Positions 25,759 to 35,500 of a DNA stretch of 64,000 nucleotides are shown one piece after another. A program made the position numbers and the translations under genes. Each line of letters starts with the position of its first letter. Position 1 is the stretch's first letter. The stretch lies in assembly GCA_014804655.1 (NCBI GenBank), contig JAAUZK010000031.1:12477-76476 (forward strand), written 5' to 3'. This DNA is from Lachnospiraceae bacterium (GTDB lineage: Bacteria > Bacillota > Clostridia > Lachnospirales > Lachnospiraceae). A model generated the notes under the pieces. The model made no database searches and had not been told where the DNA came from. It saw only the letters and a program-made list of their open reading frames with translations.

Positions 25759-26506
25759 ATATAAGTGCCTCCTTAATCATTTTACTCCATCGCTCATCAC
25801 AAAATCCTTCAAGAGCAAATTGTTTATAAAGGCTGTCTGAAATGCGTTCTTCTTTATGAGCACGTTCAAGAAGCTGACTGTATTGACCATATGATTTCTC
25901 CATTTCTTCCTCAGGAGATTTCATATACAAGGACATATCTGTTCCCGTATCCTTAATAATATCTATAATATTTGAATTTATTAATTTATGATAAACAAGA
26001 TCATTAATTTTCCCTTCCTGATGCAGTCTGTATACAACTGCCTGAAAGCTCATACGGAATAATTGACTTAATCTTACAATCTGTTCCAGCGTCCATTCTT
26101 TCACTTCATATTTTTCAGCAAACCATTCTAATGCGTCACAAGGAAGTAAAAAGTAAGATGCAAAGCGATCCGCCTCTTTTTCAGAATCTGTTATAGTTCC
26201 CTTTTTACAAATAACTCCCTGCCCTCGATGCTCAATTTCAATATGATATAATTCATGCGCAACGGTAAACCGCTGTCTCCCCAAAGACATCATAGAATTT
26301 ACGGCAATTATTTTAGAATCGCCATCAATAACGCACATCCCACTAATATTCTCTGTCATGGGCAGTCTGATAAAAGTATAACATTCCTGCGCAAGCAACA
26401 GGCCTATCACATCAATCGGCTCTGTACTCCCATAACCATTTATTCTTCTCAGTTTGACAGCTTCCGTCTGTAGTTGTAAATCATCTTTCATTACAATATC
26501 ACTCAC
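25751..26506 (-). CDS. ImmA/IrrE-family metallopeptidase
   Basis: 251 residues. The zinc site HELYH lies in FTVAHELYHIEIEH near residue 85, followed by EKEADRFASYFLLP, the conserved third-ligand region of ImmA/IrrE proteins. Such peptidases cleave or inactivate XRE-type repressors in response to DNA damage or other stress, as ImmA does for the ICEBs1 repressor ImmR. Here the obvious partner is the XRE protein encoded immediately upstream, with an 8-base overlap. The start is a GTG at 26506; an ATG at 26491 is possible. Confidence 0.88.
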   Translation of the reverse strand: MSDIVMKDDLQLQTEAVKLRRINGYGSTEPIDVIGLLLAQECYTFIRLPMTENISGMCVIDGDSKIIAVNSMMSLGRQRFTVAHELYHIEIEHRGQGVICKKGTITDSEKEADRFASYFLLPCDALEWFAEKYEVKEWTLEQIVRLSQLFRMSFQAVVYRLHQEGKINDLVYHKLINSNIIDIIKDTGTDMSLYMKSPEEEMEKSYGQYSQLLERAHKEERISDSLYKQFALEGFCDERWSKMIKEALIYD

Positions 26507-26852
26507 TCTCTAAACTAACTTTAATCCGTCTCAAATTCAATGCAATCTGCTGTACCTTTGAAACTACTTCAATATCATCCAATGTTAGATCTTTTGCCCG
26601 ATAAGCTACTGCAAGAGGACGATATTCCTGTTCCTCCAAAACAGCATCTGCCTCACACCCGAATAAACTGCATGCCTTTTCAATCAATGCCATTCCAAGG
26701 CTTCTTTCGCCAACTTCAAATTTTGCAATCAAAGAGCGGTCTACCTGAAGAAATTTTGCAATCTGCTCTTGAGTAAAATCATTTTGCTTTCTAATTTCTT
26801 TAAAACGCCTCCCGGCATTTACCAGCATTTCATTTCTCTCTTTGTCTGCCAT
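26499..26852 (-). CDS. XRE-family repressor of the ImmA-PIN operon
   Basis: 117 residues. Helix-turn-helix at about 12-70: FKEIRKQNDFTQEQIAKFLQVDRSLIAKFEVGERSLG. The C-terminal part, YRPLAVAYRAKDLTLDDIEV, is a short tail also seen in regulators paired with IrrE-like peptidases, and could be the cleavage or contact region. GGAGG lies 8 bases before ATG. It is first in the operon and sits next to a strong palindromic operator, so it most likely represses itself and the two genes behind it. Confidence 0.88.
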   Translation of the reverse strand: MADKERNEMLVNAGRRFKEIRKQNDFTQEQIAKFLQVDRSLIAKFEVGERSLGMALIEKACSLFGCEADAVLEEQEYRPLAVAYRAKDLTLDDIEVVSKVQQIALNLRRIKVSLESE

Positions 26853-26892
26853 ATGAATTTCCTCCGATTATATAAGCATCTTTTGTTATCTT

Positions 26893-26948
26893 AATATACA
26901 ACGCAATTGTCACATTGTCAATATTAATATGTTTAAAAAATGTGACAA
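26893..26948 (-). promoter_or_regulatory. Promoter and palindromic operator of the XRE-ImmA-PIN operon
   Basis: Minus strand: TTGACA (26916-26921), a 17-base spacer, TATATT (26893-26898). Two perfect 10-base inverted arms, TTGTCACATT (26907-26916) and AATGTGACAA (26939-26948), flank the -35 box. A dimeric repressor bound here would block polymerase. The start codon follows about 40 bases after the -10. Confidence 0.8.
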
Positions 26949-27088
26949 ATTATATGCATTACTTTTCACATTCAAACCAATCAGCCACTGCCATAGCATT
27001 TAACTTTGACATCATTTCTCCGCAAATCTCAAGTATTTCACCCTAAATTTATTTCTGCAGTTTCCCTTACTACAGATTTGCAAATATT

Positions 27089-28507
27089 CTACTCCAGCAT
27101 CAGCATAATACAGAGACAAAACTCCCCATCCTTTAGTGTAATGTCTATATCGCCGGCATATTTCCCCGCCATTCTGCGGATATTGGACAGGCCGTATCCA
27201 TGTCCTTCCACTTTTTCCTTTGACGTGACCGGAAGCCCGCTTTCCGCATCCCATTGTAAACTGCCCGTAAAACTGTTGCAGATTTCCATGATATAAGCAT
27301 TCTTTCTGCGGTATGACTCTATGGATATTTGTTTCACCTTTTCTTTTTCCGTATTTTCTATTGCATTCTGCAAAGCATTGTTCAAGATCACGCTGATGTC
27401 AAAGACATTGATATTAGTATCCACAGGGTAATGAAATTCCGAACGGAAAGAAATTCCCCTTTCCCCTGCTTCCTTTCTGAACTCCTGTAAAATCACGTCC
27501 GTTACCGGATTTCCGCTTTCTATCCCGCCTGTCATTTGAGAAAGCTCTGTCTTTAATTCTTCACCGTATGCTTTGGCCTCCTCCGTATTATTTCCTTCAT
27601 AAAGCCTTTCCAACGTGAGGATATGATTGGTCATATCATGCCTGACACTGCGGATATTCTGATAAAGATCCTCCACCTGCTCGATATGCCGTCTGATACT
27701 GTCAATCTGCACAGCAAGAATTTCCGTCTGCCGGTTCTCTTCCTGCCTTGCCTTAATTTCCTGATATAATACAATAAGCACAACAATCAAAACAACAGTT
27801 GCTGCATAAAACAGCAATATCAATATATCATAATCATCCTTCTTTCTCCCGGCTTCTACAATATAAACCATGCGGTGGCTCCCTATGATTACAAATGCCA
27901 TCATTCCCATGAGCGATGGCAGTGCCAGCATAAACAGTTCCCTTTTTTCCAGATCCGCACTCTTATTTCTATAGACCTTTATAATCTGTCGGATTCCAAT
28001 AGCGGTAAATACAAACTCCAGCGCCAGATAAAAAACAGTTACCCCTGCATACAAAGCAATCCACGTCGGATCATCCGGATGACTCTGCATATAATCCGTA
28101 TGTTCGGCAAAAGCATATAAGTTGTCATATAAAATTTCCGCCATGGCAGCACAAAGCCAGCTTACGGAAAAAAACATGATCACAAGAAATGCTTTTTGTC
28201 TGTAATTCCTACGATCGATACAACAGATCAAAAAGAACATGATAAAGCTTCCTATACGATATGCCTTAAAAAGATCCATGGGATGCGGCGTAACATACAG
28301 CAGCACTATTATCAAAAGATGGATAGCTCCCACATAAAATACAAATTTTTTCCTTTTCCCGGCAGATGCCTGTATAGCCTCTAAGCCACACATATTATCA
28401 GGCATAGCTTCGGAGAACATAAACGGTTTTACCAGACTGTAAAAAAAATATCCTCTGATCAATATCTCCATCACCACATACATATCATGAACTACAGTAT
28501 ATCCCAC
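27089..28507 (-). CDS. AgrC-like GHKL sensor histidine kinase
   Basis: 472 residues. About six membrane helices fill residues 15-255, an arrangement used by AgrC-type receptors for peptide pheromones. The cytosolic part has the His in IRSVRHDMTNHILTLERL, the N-box LNNALQNAIENTE and the G-box GHGYGLSNIRRMAGKY of GHKL kinases. It starts with GTG at 28507 behind AAAGGA, 3 bases after the regulator stop, so the pair is co-translated. No agrB/agrD-like genes are visible nearby, so its signal must come from elsewhere or be something other than a peptide. Confidence 0.9.
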   Translation of the reverse strand: MGYTVVHDMYVVMEILIRGYFFYSLVKPFMFSEAMPDNMCGLEAIQASAGKRKKFVFYVGAIHLLIIVLLYVTPHPMDLFKAYRIGSFIMFFLICCIDRRNYRQKAFLVIMFFSVSWLCAAMAEILYDNLYAFAEHTDYMQSHPDDPTWIALYAGVTVFYLALEFVFTAIGIRQIIKVYRNKSADLEKRELFMLALPSLMGMMAFVIIGSHRMVYIVEAGRKKDDYDILILLFYAATVVLIVVLIVLYQEIKARQEENRQTEILAVQIDSIRRHIEQVEDLYQNIRSVRHDMTNHILTLERLYEGNNTEEAKAYGEELKTELSQMTGGIESGNPVTDVILQEFRKEAGERGISFRSEFHYPVDTNINVFDISVILNNALQNAIENTEKEKVKQISIESYRRKNAYIMEICNSFTGSLQWDAESGLPVTSKEKVEGHGYGLSNIRRMAGKYAGDIDITLKDGEFCLCIMLMLE

Positions 28508-28510
28508 TCT

Positions 28511-29230
28511 CTATTCCTTTCCCTTTCTCTGATTGAATCTCAAGTAACATTTAACGAAATCATGATAATTTTGTTTTGACACAGGCACCTGTGCATTTTC
28601 TAAATAAATGGTTTTCGCGTCATATTTCCTGATAAAATTGAGATTTATAAGATACGCCCTATGGGGACGGTAGAAATCATCCCCTGCTTTTTTCTCCAGT
28701 TCTTTCATTTTCCCATAGAATTCTATGTCCGCATCCATTGTGTGAATGATTATTTTCCGATTGAACACTTCTGCATATACGACGTCTTCCATAGGGATGG
28801 TAATGTGCTTGCCTTTTGTGGTTACCATCAGGCTCGGCATTTCCTTTTTTATGCCCATGCGCTCCGTCTTTCTTTCCCGAAACTGTCTGACGGCATTGTG
28901 TAAGACTTCCTCAAATTTCTCATCTTCAAACGGCTTAATAAGATAATGAAACGCCCCGACATCAAACGACCGGAATACATAATCTCCTGTTACGGTCACA
29001 AAAATAATTATCATATGCCGATTCAGTTTACGGAGCTCTCCGGCAGTTTCCAGTCCGTCCATTCCCGGCATCTGTATGTCAAGAAACAGGATATCCGGAA
29101 GATGTAATGCCGCCAGTACTTCCTGTCCGGATCCGTAAGATACAATATCTTCCGCAGGATAAAACTTCTTTACTTTATCGATGATCATCTCCCGGATTTC
29201 TTTCTGATCATCACATATACCGATCTGCAC
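28511..29230 (-). CDS. LytTR-family response regulator
   Basis: 239 residues. Receiver domain (1-120): the acidic pair CDDQ at the start, phospho-Asp in DILFLDIQMPGMDG, and the switch Lys in HYLIKPFEDE. C-terminal LytTR DNA-binding domain: VVYAEVFNRKIIIHT, DDFYRPHRAYLINLNFI and VPVSKQNYHDF. This is the AgrA/VirR type that binds direct repeats upstream of target promoters. The GTG at 29230 has AGGAGGTGG in front of it, so the upstream part of the track ORF is excluded. It works with the AgrC-like kinase. Confidence 0.92.
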   Translation of the reverse strand: MQIGICDDQKEIREMIIDKVKKFYPAEDIVSYGSGQEVLAALHLPDILFLDIQMPGMDGLETAGELRKLNRHMIIIFVTVTGDYVFRSFDVGAFHYLIKPFEDEKFEEVLHNAVRQFRERKTERMGIKKEMPSLMVTTKGKHITIPMEDVVYAEVFNRKIIIHTMDADIEFYGKMKELEKKAGDDFYRPHRAYLINLNFIRKYDAKTIYLENAQVPVSKQNYHDFVKCYLRFNQRKGKE

Positions 29231-29324
29231 GATTCCACCTCCTGAAAAACATATGATATATTTATATCGGATTTGAACTTGGTTTTCATCAATAGCTTGT
29301 CGCGGACAGACCATTTTATGTTGT

Positions 29325-29385
29325 AAAAAATCGAGCTACGCTCGATTGCGAGATTTGCTTCGCAAACTCGTGCCTAAACGAGCAA
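29325..29385. repeat. Cluster of small hairpins, repeat family B copy 1
   Basis: Three consecutive hairpins: ATCGAGC-TAC-GCTCGAT, CGAGATTTGC/GCAAACTCG and CTCGT/ACGAG. The CTCG segment can pair with either neighbour. It shares GCTCGATTGCGAGAT with the opposite strand at 42056-42143. Confidence 0.55.
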
Positions 29386-29396
29386 TTTCCTATAAG

Positions 29397-29440
29397 AAAA
29401 ACCCCGCCACGACTCCTTTACGGAATCATGACGGGGTTTT
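29397..29440. terminator. Strong terminator after the pullulanase gene
   Basis: AAAACCCCG and CGGGGTTTT enclose an inner GACTCC/GGAATC stem with loop TTTA. On the minus strand the stem is followed by TTTTTCTTA. It ends the pullulanase transcript 60 bases after the stop and may also act on plus-strand readthrough. Confidence 0.88.
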
Positions 29441-29502
29441 CTTTATTTACAGCACGGTTTCGCACTGCTTATTATGTTTTGTTACATACATCACCTGAGA
29501 TA

Positions 29503-32500
29503 CTATCTTGTGTCAGATGTCATCGGTTTCGCGTTAATCTTAAAGCTTACAGTCTTGGTGCCGCCGTACTCGCCGATACCGTGTATGGTCACTTTTGCCG
29601 TGCCCTTCTTGGTATTGTTGGAGTACCCTGTGATCTCGAAGTTGGATTTATCTATTGCCACCCACTTTCCGTTCTCTTTCATTTCAACGGTGATGTCGTT
29701 ATAATTGAGTTTCACCTCTGCACCCGTATATATCTGCGGTTCAACCTTAACTTTGGCTGCAGCAATATTCTTATCATTGGCAATGACTCTGAATGTCGTG
29801 GATACTTCTCCGGTATAGTTTCCTTCTTTGGCTTTCGCCGTAACTTTTATGACAGAACCGACTGCCGGATCTCCCTTGATTTCACTGCCGTCCTCGTAAG
29901 TATATGCCGTCAGTTTATCGACTGTGAAGTCCGTCTTGTTTTGCAGCTTCTTGCCGTTTAAGTCGGTGATTACCGGAATCACGGTGTTGTACTTCTTCGC
30001 ATTCTTTTCCAGAATATCTCCCGCAACGGCATAGTCTTCCAGTTTACTGAGATCTCTCGGTATAATCGTGAACGGAATATCCTTGATCGTTCCCTTATAA
30101 TTACCTTTACCCTTGATCGAGACGCTGGCATCGCCAACCGCCGTATTCTTCTTATAAGACAGAGTATAATCTTTGCCCTGCTCCAACGCCTGCTCTCGCT
30201 TAACAGCACCGTTTACGGTAAAGCGTGCATTCACATTCTCATCGGTAAGCTTACTGCCACCCTTTGCATAAGGGATCTGACCCGTGATCACATTGTTCTC
30301 TCCGTAGGTAAACAGACTGTCCTCCTTGGCAATATCATAAGCCGTGATCTTAAAGGTCTTCTTGACCGTGCCGGTGTAACCGTTGATACCGGTCACCACG
30401 ACAGTGGCCGTACCTACATCCTTGTTCTTTTGATACTCTACTGCAAACTTCTTATAACCATTCTCTTCTGTATCGTCAACACCGTCAACTACCACTTCTG
30501 GCTCCTGTGCTGCTCCCGTGTAAACAAGTCCTGCTTTCGGCACATCTTTCAATGATACTTTGCTTGCCTTTAAAGCTGTTCCCGTAATCTTGAAGGAAGC
30601 CGTCTTTTCACCAACATACTTTTTACCGCTTCCCTTGACAGTGATTGTCGCCGTCTCGCCGACCTCCGTATGTTTTGTATCATAGATTACTTCGTAGTCC
30701 CAGCTCTCTTCCGGCTTGCTGTCATCTTTGCAAATCAGCGTATTATTCTTGTAAGTCACGACGACATCCGGTTCCTGTACCTTGCCTTTCCCTGCAGTTT
30801 CATTCCACTCGTATGGCCGCGCCGGAATCTTCTTGATGGTTACCTTGCTCATCAGCACTTGCTCATCTTTATTGGCAAGTACCATCTGAATCTCTTTGCT
30901 GCCCGTGAAATTTGTACTGTTCGCATTGGACTCCAATATAACTGTGTAAGTATCCGGTGTCTTACCGTCTGTTTCGGGATTCTTGTAAGCAACCGTATAA
31001 TCCGTTTTCAGCTTCAATGCTTTGCCATTATATTTTACTACCGGCGTCGGCTTTACCTGTTTTGTATTATTTGCTGCTACTACCCCGTACAGATCAGCGA
31101 TCTCCAAAGTGCCGATATCCACTTTATCGATGAAAAAGCTCTGTTGGAGAGACTGTGCGTAGTTTCCTTTTCCGGTCACGGTAATAATCGCCTCGCCCGC
31201 GTTGGTATTCTTCTTATAGGCCACCGTGTAGTCAGTCTTTTCTTTCAGTTGACTCGTGCCGTCGTAAACCAGAATCGCCGGCTTAATTGCCTTGCCCGTG
31301 TAGGTAATATGGTATGCGCCATCCTCATCTTGTGTAAACATTGACGCATCCGCCCATTTGACCCAAAGTCCATGTTGTGCTTCCTCCAGATCTTCATAGG
31401 CTTGCTCCAAAGCCGCCCTTGCACGGTCGATATCCGCCTGCGTTGCATCTGGGTCGTTCACCACACGCTCCGCCTCTTTCAGCGCCTCTTGGAATGCCGC
31501 CCAGCTTTCGTCGGTATAATCGCCCTGCTCTATCTTGCCGTACTTGTTCACAAGGTCTTTCAATGCACTGTTATCCACAGGACCGGTGTATTCCGCAAGT
31601 CCTTCGTAAGCCGCCTTAAGCGCTTCATAAGCCTGATTGACCTCTTCCTGTGTCGCGTCCGTCTCAGCCAGAACTTCTTCCGCTTTTTTCCGAGCCTGTG
31701 TGAACTTTTCCCAGCTTTCGTATGTATAATTGCCCTGTTCTGTCAGCTTGCGGCACTGCTCTACCAGCCCGCTCAGTTCATTTTTGTTAACTGTTCCCGC
31801 CGGAACTTCAAGCCCATTATAAGCAGCCCGCAGCTGATCCATTGCACTGTCAATCTCTTCTACCGTCACATCACTCTTCTCGGCAATTGCCTTAGCTGCT
31901 GCCAGCGCGTCGGTAAATGTCTTCCAGCTTTCATCCGTATAGTTGCCCTGTTCCAGTTTCTCATATTCTGCAATCAAGTCTTTCAGTGCCTGCAGTTTTC
32001 TTATTGCAAGCTCATTCTTGTCATATACGGATTCCTGATCTTTCGCCTCTCCTTTGACGAGAACCATGGCTGAGATCGGGGCAACTGTCACCTTTCCGTC
32101 TGTCACGGAATCAAGTGTCTTTATGCCTGCCTTCTGATCATTAATGCAGACATTCCATGTTCCTTCGGCAACGCCATAATTGTTATACAGATTGATCGCC
32201 TGCTCGGAGTCCGTGGCATTGAAGATCACCACAATTCCGTCAGAAACTTCACCTGCTATTGTGTCCTTGCCGCCTATCACAAACATAACTACGTCGTTGG
32301 TGATCCACTTGTAGTCTACATTCGCCGCTACATCGGCCGCCGAGGTTAAGCGCAGTGCGGCATGGTTTTTACGGAATTCAATAAGTCCCTTGTAGTAATC
32401 CCTTACATTCCTGTATTCTTCTTTATCAAGGTCACTCCACTTAATACTGTTGACCGAATCAGGAAGATTATAACTGTTATGCTCCACACCGTGATTATCC

Positions 32501-35500
32501 TCATCCGGGTCCAAACTTGGCTTCGTCCTAAGAATCTCCTCGCCCGCATGGATCAGCGGTATTCCTTCCGCGGTCATATAAATTGCCGCAGCAAGGTTGT
32601 TCATCCGAATTCGATCTTCTTCCAAGGCAGCTGATCTGGAAACACTGATCTTATCCCACAGTGTATAGTTGTCATGGCAGGAGGCATAGTTTATGGTCTG
32701 CGTCGGGCTCTTGCACCATGAAGTCGCTGCTTTAAAGCAAGCCGCAATATTCGCCTCCAGTCCTGTTGCACCAGTCACAAATCCGGTACTCTTCGCATCA
32801 AAGTTATCACCCTTGATGGCATCCCTTATGGTATCACTGAAGTATGCAAAATTCGGTGTCTTCGCAGAATTTGTCTGTGCTGCCATGGTAATGTTCGGCT
32901 TGCTGACCGCAGAATCCATCGTCCAGCCTTCCCCGTAAAATATTGCGTCGGGATGTTTCTGATGTACAGTCTCCACCACTTCATTAATGGTTTCGGTATC
33001 CAACAGTCCTACCAAGTCAAACCGGAATCCGTCGATGTGATATTCATCCGCCCAGTAATTGACAGAATCCACGATATACTTTCTTACCATCGCCCGTTCG
33101 GAGGCGGTGTCATTGCCGCAGCCGGAAGCATTGGAATAACTGCCGTCCGCATTTGTTCTTGAGAAATACTTCGGAACCAGCTGGTTAAAGCAGAATTCGT
33201 CCGCATTATATACATGGTTATACACAACGTCCATAATGACATTAATGTCATTATCATGCAGTGTCTTAATCATCTGCTTCATTTCTTTTACTCGTTTTTC
33301 CCCATTGTAAGGATCCGTAGAGTAAGAGCCCTCCGGCACATTGTAGTTCACCGGATCATATCCCCAGTTATACTGCTCCTCATCCAGTCTCGTCTCATCT
33401 ACTGAGCCATAATCATAAGAAGGAAGCAGGTGGATATGGGTTACACCCAGATCAACCAGATAATCCAACCCTGTGGGCTGCCCAGTCTCGTTTGTCGTTC
33501 CTGTCTCCGTCAGCCCGAGGAACTTGCCTTTGTGATTCGCCGAGATGCCGGAGGATTCATCGATGGAGAAATCTCTCACATGAAGCTCATAAATGACAGA
33601 GTCATTATAGCTCATACCCTGATTCGGTCCGCTGTCATTTGCCCATCCCGCCGGATCGGTAGAATCCAGATCGATGACCATCGCACGGTCTCCGTTCACA
33701 CCGGTGGTTCTCGCATAGGGGTCGCAGGCCTCTACAGACTCACCATCCTGCACCGCCACATAAGTATAGTAGGTGCCGTTTAAGTCTCCTGTCTTCACTG
33801 CTGTCCAGATGCCCTTCTCACCCTTTGTCATAGCAATGGATTCGATCTTGTCATCTGTTCCCTTCGTCCCTGATTTATATAAATTAACTGTTACTTCTTC
33901 TGCTGTAGGCGCCCAAACCTTAAAGGTAGTCTTCTCTTTGCTCCATGTTGCGCCAAGATCATCGCCTGTGTAAGTATATTCATCTTCAAAAGCGTTCGAG
34001 GAATATACATCCGGCATCGTTATTTTATACTCATACCCGTCAAACACCACGAACCATTTCTTCTGCTGTGCCTCTGCTGTTGACAGATTAGCATCTGCTT
34101 CCAATGTATATACATTCCCGTCTGCAGTGACTTTATTGACCTTGACAGTTTCTTCGCTCTTATTAACAGAAGCCTTTAAGGCGAATACGTCATCAACACT
34201 TCCTGCAATCTGTATTCCGGTGGTTACCTTAATTGTACTGGTTGTTTCAGTGTCATATACTGCTGATGTAATTTTAGCTCCGGTCAGAACATCATCACCC
34301 AACACTCTGGTGCCTTCTGCCTTACCGGACTCTACATAGAAATCAACCGTACCGCAAAGAATATCCGAAAGATCTACCAAGCGGTTTCCAAAGTCCTCTC
34401 TGTCTGTCCAATCACCCTTGCGGATAATATAATTGAAAGCAGCAATAGCACGAGCATCTTCAAATTCCAGCTTAAGAACCTGATCATCATCGCCCGCCGT
34501 AAAGTCATACTGTTTACCTTCTGCACCGGTCATCCATCCCCAGACATTCCAATCGTCATATGTGTCATCCGTTCTGTGATAGTGCAGGTTCAATGTAATT
34601 TTGTTTGTATCTTCAACAGCGTTCACAGTAATATTTGCTGTATACTTCTTCTCATCATCTGTTGCTGTTACGGTCATCTCGATCGCGCCTTTGTAATCAC
34701 CTACCGTAATCACTTTACCCGCTGCGTCAAGGTTTACACCATCAACATCCTCGCTAATAGCGTAGGTTACATCTACCTGATTTTCCTTGCCATCTTCTGT
34801 CAGCACAACCATCTGCTCAGGCAGAACCGTTTTCTTATTGGTTGCAACATTGAACTTCGTAACAACAAGACCCGGTACATAAACAACACTCTTACCATTC
34901 TCGGTACGAATATTCTTAGGGTCACTAATTGTTTTATCGTCCACCTTGAACTGATATAGATGTTTGCCTGTTTCCAATTCAATCTCGCAACTAAATACGT
35001 CGCTACCTTCCTCTTTCGTCATCTCAGCACTCTTAGCACTGGGACCATCGCCATATTCGACTGATACGGCTGTTGCATCTTCGCTCTGATAACGGAATGT
35101 CACTTTATTGCCATTTACTTCAGGACTTACAAGCTTCTCCTCAACAATCTTCAGCGTAAGAGTTGCTGTCTCCGTCTTCCCTCCTACTGTTGCCGTTGCC
35201 GTCAGATCCAATGTTTCTCCTTCATATGTTTCGGGAATTTTGATTTTATTGCCATCAATCTCAACGCCTTCTGTTTCTGTAGCATATGTTACTGCTACAT
35301 ACTCTACTGTATCGGGATCCTCTGTCTGGAAACGTAATTCGTTCGGGAGTCCATTCTCCTCACCCTTAGTAACGTCTACCTCCGCGTCATAAAGTCCGGT
35401 TACAACAACAAGACTATCATTCTCAGTACCCGGTTTAATCTTGTTCGTACTGGGATCCTGAATCCAATACTTCTTATCTCCATCTTCGTAGTAGAACTTG

